NCBI RefSeq assembly: GCF_001995215.1
Contig: NZ_MUXN01000016.1
Coordinates: forward strand, 190,171-254,170
Length of the DNA stretch: 64,000 bases
Origin: Amycolatopsis azurea DSM 43854
Lineage (GTDB): Bacteria; Actinomycetota; Actinomycetes; Mycobacteriales; Pseudonocardiaceae
Direction: 5' to 3'
Part shown: positions 61,286 through 64,000 of the stretch, in pieces
How the letters are laid out: each line of letters starts with the position of its first letter
Numbering within the stretch: the first letter of the stretch is position 1
Notes under the pieces: model-generated
The model's input: only the letters and a program-made list of their open reading frames with translations
Database searches by the model: none
What the model was told of the DNA's origin: nothing
Position numbers and translations under genes: made by a program

Positions 61286-62070
61286 CGGGTACCTCCGTAG
61301 TGAGGATGTTGACCGGAATCCGGGGTGTTCCGGTCCAGCTGCATGGTGACCTGGTAGTGATCGCCCCGGTACCAGGAAGTCATGTCTTCGATCGGTTCCC
61401 CGTTGACGCTGGAGACCCGGCGGAAGACAAGGAGCGGACTGCCGGCGCGCATGCCGAGCAGGCGTGCCGTTTCGCGGTCCGCGGATTCGGCCCAGACCGT
61501 CTGCCAAGCGTGGTCCGGGCGCAGGTCGTACGACTGGGCGAGTTGGACGTACAACGATCGGGTGAGATCGAGGTCGAGCAGACCGGGCATCCGGCCCGCG
61601 TGATACCACCCGCGTTCGACCGCCAGCGGCACCCCGTCGGCACGGCGGAGCCGTACCAGCCGGTGTGCCGGGGTCCCGGCGGTCAGACCGAGGGCGTGCG
61701 CCGAGGGAGCGGGCGGGACCTCGGTGGCGGTCTTGACGACCTCCGTGGTCGGGGTCATTCCGCGACGGCGCATGTCCTCGGTGAAGGACATCAGGTAGAG
61801 CTGCAGTTCCATCCGCCTGGCGGCGGTGAAGGTCCCCTTGCCGCGCACGCGCGACAGGAGTCCTTCTTCGACCAGCTTGCCGATCGCCGAGCGGACCGTG
61901 AGCCGCGACACCTGGTAGGTCTCGGCGAGGTCACGTTCCGAGGGGATCGGCGAACCGGGGGGTAGCTCACGCTCCACCGTGCGGCGCAGAATCTCCCGCA
62001 GCTGGGCGTGCTTGGGCGTCGGTCCGTTGATCACACGGTCGGACGGCGGCACCTGCGCCGAAGCGCTCAT
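61282..62070 (-). CDS. dasR: GntR/HutC-family regulator, DasR-like
   Basis: The 262-residue protein has an N-terminal GntR winged helix (residues about 17-85: PTPKHAQLREILRRTVEREL, SERDLAETYQVSRLTVRSAI, GLLSRVRGKGTFTA) and a C-terminal UTRA ligand domain (about 95-250). It contains the family phrases LMSFTEDMRRRGMTP and MTSWYRGDHYQVTMQL. DasR responds to glucosamine-6-phosphate and represses GlcNAc and chitin genes. Its place beside the PTS genes and a dre site supports that identity. The ATG at 62070 is chosen; GTG 62079 is possible. Confidence 0.85.
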   Translation of the reverse strand: MSASAQVPPSDRVINGPTPKHAQLREILRRTVERELPPGSPIPSERDLAETYQVSRLTVRSAIGKLVEEGLLSRVRGKGTFTAARRMELQLYLMSFTEDMRRRGMTPTTEVVKTATEVPPAPSAHALGLTAGTPAHRLVRLRRADGVPLAVERGWYHAGRMPGLLDLDLTRSLYVQLAQSYDLRPDHAWQTVWAESADRETARLLGMRAGSPLLVFRRVSSVNGEPIEDMTSWYRGDHYQVTMQLDRNTPDSGQHPHYGGTR

Positions 62071-62143
62071 GACAGTCACCGTCCTTTCGGGCCGGTCGTG
62101 TTGGGTGACCCGTACTCGCATCTGGTCCGGAAGATTGGTACGT

Positions 62144-62159
62144 TCCGGTCTAGACCAAT
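62144..62159. promoter_or_regulatory. dre DasR-binding site in the dasR/EIIB spacer
   Basis: TCCGGTCTAGACCAAT contains the perfect palindrome GGTCTAGACC (62147-62156), the core of the DasR element. It lies in the 234-base divergent spacer and could control both dasR-EIIC and the EIIB-EIIA pair. Confidence 0.72.
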
Positions 62160-62304
62160 GATCCGATGGGGCAGGATGCTCCGTCGCACGAGCGGGTGTC
62201 AACCACCGTTACGCGTTCGTGGCCAGGGATCGGGTGCGAGTCGGCGAACGGCGTAGTACAGCTGGTTCGCATGTGGGAAACCGACAGGGAACAAGGAGAC
62301 CGCG

Positions 62305-62541
62305 ATGGCGGATGACAGGCCGGAAAAGATCCTCGCGGCGCTCGGCGGTGCCGAGAACGTCATCGAGGTGGAGGGGTGCATCACCCGGCTCCGCTGTGAG
62401 CTCGAAGACATGAGCCTGCTCGACGAGCCGGCGCTGAAGGCCGCCGGCGCGATGGGCGTCGTGCGCATGGGTGCCGGTGTCCAGGTGATCGTGGGGCCCG
62501 AGGCCGACACGATCGCCAGTGACATCGAGGATCTGCTGTGA
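62305..62541 (+). CDS. PTS EIIB component (GlcNAc/glucose type)
   Basis: The 78-residue phosphocarrier domain has the phosphorylated Cys in EVEGCITRLRCELED near residues 22-36, the glucose-family EIIB signature. It accepts phosphate from EIIA and passes it to the sugar entering through EIIC. It stands alone, as in streptomycete NagF. The ATG follows AAGGAG (62296-62301). The stop overlaps the EIIA start (GTGA). Confidence 0.92.
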   Translation: MADDRPEKILAALGGAENVIEVEGCITRLRCELEDMSLLDEPALKAAGAMGVVRMGAGVQVIVGPEADTIASDIEDLL

Positions 62542-62993
62542 GTCTCGAGATCCTCAGCCCGGTGAGCGGTAAGACGACCGCTATGACCGAAGTGCCCGAT
62601 CCGGTCTTCGCGCAGGCGATGGTCGGCCCCGGCATCGCGGTCCTGCCCTCGGGCGGGCGCCAGGACGCGGTCGCGCCGGTCGACGGGACCGTCGTGACCC
62701 TGCACCCGCACGCCTTCGTGGTGGCCACCGAAGACGGCCGGGGAGTGCTGGTCCACCTCGGGATCGACACGGTGAAGCAGAAGGGCGAGGGGTTCACCCT
62801 CCACGTCGTCAAGGGCGAGGCCGTCCGTGCCGGGCAGCCGGTCGTCGGCTGGGACCCCGACGCGGTCAAGGCCGCGGGCTACTCGCCGATCGTGCCCGTG
62901 GTGGCGCTCGACGCGAAGGCCGAAGTCCTTTCCGGACTGATCACCGGCGGCGACGTCGAGTCGGGCGACCCGATTTTCACCTGGGACAGCTGA
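62538..62993 (+). CDS. crr: PTS EIIA component, glucose-type
   Basis: The 151-residue EIIA-Glc-family protein has the phosphorylated His in GVLVHLGIDTVKQKGEGF near residues 70-87, the typical VAPVDGTVVTLHPHAFVV near 45-62 with the second conserved His, and VGPGIAVLPSGG near 31-42. It takes phosphate from HPr and gives it to the EIIB encoded just upstream. The GTG at 62538 overlaps the EIIB stop. A perfect 46-base palindrome follows the gene. Confidence 0.93.
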   Translation: MSLEILSPVSGKTTAMTEVPDPVFAQAMVGPGIAVLPSGGRQDAVAPVDGTVVTLHPHAFVVATEDGRGVLVHLGIDTVKQKGEGFTLHVVKGEAVRAGQPVVGWDPDAVKAAGYSPIVPVVALDAKAEVLSGLITGGDVESGDPIFTWDS

Positions 62994-63005
62994 ACCTTCG
63001 GATCA

Positions 63006-63051
63006 AAAGAGGTCCCTTTAGGACGGAATTCCGTCCTAAAGGGACCTCTTT
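63006..63051. terminator. Perfect 46-base palindrome, likely bidirectional terminator
   Basis: The halves 63006-63028 and 63029-63051 are exact reverse complements with no loop; the centre is GAATTC. It starts AAAGAGG and ends CCTCTTT, so transcripts from either side form a hairpin with a short U stretch at the end of the stem. It lies between crr and the convergent Rieske gene. Confidence 0.75.
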
Positions 63052-63061
63052 CGTGTGTTCG

Positions 63062-63502
63062 TCAGGCCGTGACGACCTGGCCGTTCGCGACCTTGACCGC
63101 GATCGAGGGCAGCGGCTGGTCCGCCGGTCCCTTTTTGACCGCGCCGGTCTTCGCGTCGAAGATCGAGTTGTGGCAAGGACACTTCAGCTCCGCGCCGGCC
63201 GGGACGACCGCGCAGCCCTGGTGCGTGCAGATCGCGCTGAACGCGGCCGCCGTGCCTTCGGCGGTCCTGGTGACGATGACGTCCTTGCCGTCGGCGGTCT
63301 TGGCGGCCTTCGCCTGGCCGACCTCGATGTCGGCGAGCGCGGCCAGCGTCTCGCCCGGCGCCGAGGCCGGCGGTGCGGCGGCCGAGCCGGACGACGGGGC
63401 GTCGCTTCCGCAGGCCGTGAGGGCCACGGCACCGACGGCCGCGCCGGCGACGGCGGCCCCGGTGGTCAGGACGGTGCGGCGGGAGTGGAGTTCGGCAGTC
63501 AT
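63062..63502 (-). CDS. Exported Rieske [2Fe-2S] lipoprotein
   Basis: The 146-residue protein has a Tat-like start (HSRRTVLTTGAAVAGAAVG) followed by a lipobox (LTACGS, Cys near residue 28). A Ser/Ala/Pro-rich linker precedes a Rieske domain. The cluster ligands are in CTHQGC near 86-91 and CPCHNS near 102-107. The disulfide-forming extra Cys residues within these motifs are kept. It probably transfers electrons outside the membrane, but a partner oxidoreductase is not in view. The ATG at 63502 follows AAGGGC. Confidence 0.85.
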   Translation of the reverse strand: MTAELHSRRTVLTTGAAVAGAAVGAVALTACGSDAPSSGSAAAPPASAPGETLAALADIEVGQAKAAKTADGKDVIVTRTAEGTAAAFSAICTHQGCAVVPAGAELKCPCHNSIFDAKTGAVKKGPADQPLPSIAVKVANGQVVTA

Positions 63503-63633
63503 GCCCTTACACACGGCCGCGGCGGCCATCCGGTTCAATTTCGGCGGCCATCGGGTGCGGAATTGAACCGAGAGGCCCGCTTTTCCGTGTTCAAGGGCAT
63601 GGGGGAACCGAACACGCGGAAAGAGATACGGAC

Positions 63634-64000
63634 ATGATCCGGTGGTTGTTGCGGGCGGTGGTGGCGGCGGGCCTGCTCGGCTCGGCGTGGGTGCATTACG
63701 TCGTATGGCAGGACTGGGCGTCCGAAACGGACGTCGTCGGACCGCTCTTCCTGGTGAACGTCGTCGCGGGCGTGGTCATCGCGATCGCCGTCCTGGCCTG
63801 GCACCACTGGCTTCCCGCGCTCGCGGCGATCGGGTTCGGCTTGGCGACGCTGGGCGCGTACGTGCTCTCGCTGACCACCGGGTTCTTCGGCGTCTCGGAG
63901 CGCTTCACCTCCCAGGCCGAGCTCTGGGGAGTGATCACCGAAGCCGCTTGCGTGATCTTCGCCCTCCCGCTGCTCCGTGGCCGCGAAAGCACGGATCGGT
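63634..64000 (+). CDS. Membrane protein, cut by the window edge
   Basis: An open frame from ATG 63634 runs off the right edge (122 codons visible). The product has about four hydrophobic helices, starting LLRAVVAAGLLGSAWVHYVVW and continuing with LFLVNVVAGVVIAIAVLAW and LAAIGFGLATLGAYVLSL. No family is recognised with certainty. A GGAAAGAGA stretch at 63618-63626 could serve as ribosome-binding site. It is divergent from the Rieske gene. Confidence 0.65.
   Translation, partial: MIRWLLRAVVAAGLLGSAWVHYVVWQDWASETDVVGPLFLVNVVAGVVIAIAVLAWHHWLPALAAIGFGLATLGAYVLSLTTGFFGVSERFTSQAELWGVITEAACVIFALPLLRGRESTDR

Overview
The window is about 72% GC actinomycete chromosome with genes on both strands, many ATGA/GTGA stop-start overlaps and GTG/TTG starts. 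F420-type LLM oxidoreductases, an intein-carrying Rv2578c-type radical SAM protein, a 13E12-type DUF222/HNH protein, mycobacterial-type SOS boxes and a DasR/PTS system all fit Pseudonocardiaceae, most likely Amycolatopsis or a close relative. The genus is inferred from gene content and style, not from a marker gene. No rRNA, tRNA, CRISPR array or intact insertion sequence was seen.

Layout. 1-326: cluster of small TGAAGG/CCTTCA palindromes. 327-4696: ECF sigma factor with an Asp23-like partner, RibD-type reductase, ZapE, PAP2 phosphatase, DAO-type flavoenzyme. 5022-11726: DUF2252 protein, ornithine aminotransferase, PPK2, S9 peptidase, LLM oxidoreductase. 11837-14208: NADH-dehydrogenase-like flavoprotein divergent from a MarR regulator, then a FluC pair. 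14380-15693: a 43-codon peptide gene abutting a JmjC/cupin oxygenase gene, a candidate RiPP cassette. 15779-19671: sucrase/ferredoxin-like protein behind a possible iron box, SOS-boxed intein-split radical SAM protein, MerB-like protein. 19789-27401: aspS, DUF389, phosphotransferase-like protein, SGNH hydrolase, rarA, secreted ALF-repeat protein. 27703-28956: SOS-boxed DUF222/HNH protein. 29219-30802: Tat-exported phosphatase.

30871-40040 is a tight ten-gene unit: BMP-type nucleoside ABC importer, nucleoside phosphorylase, DszC-like flavin monooxygenase, divergent MtnA, then MtnC, MtnB and MtnD. It reads as an import-and-salvage operon for methylthioadenosine or a related sulfur nucleoside. 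40147-46285 holds a secreted GH18 chitinase, an orphan protein, a VOC remnant and a Tat-exported phospholipase C. 46478-53135 is the conserved alaS neighbourhood (DUF948, small protein, alaS, ruvX, mltG, aroE). 53210-59663 includes a GrpB-methyltransferase fusion, a TetR-controlled membrane protein, an EEP-family protein and metabolic enzymes. 59723-62993 is the N-acetylglucosamine-type PTS (HPr, EIIC, EIIB, EIIA) with dasR. A dre-like site in the dasR/EIIB gap and another upstream of the chitinase suggest coordinated chitin and GlcNAc use. The right edge has a Rieske lipoprotein and a cut-off membrane protein.

Intergenic spaces repeatedly carry long, near-perfect palindromes. Their arms differ from site to site, but nine of them share a small central core of the form GYT-N(2-3)-A-CG.
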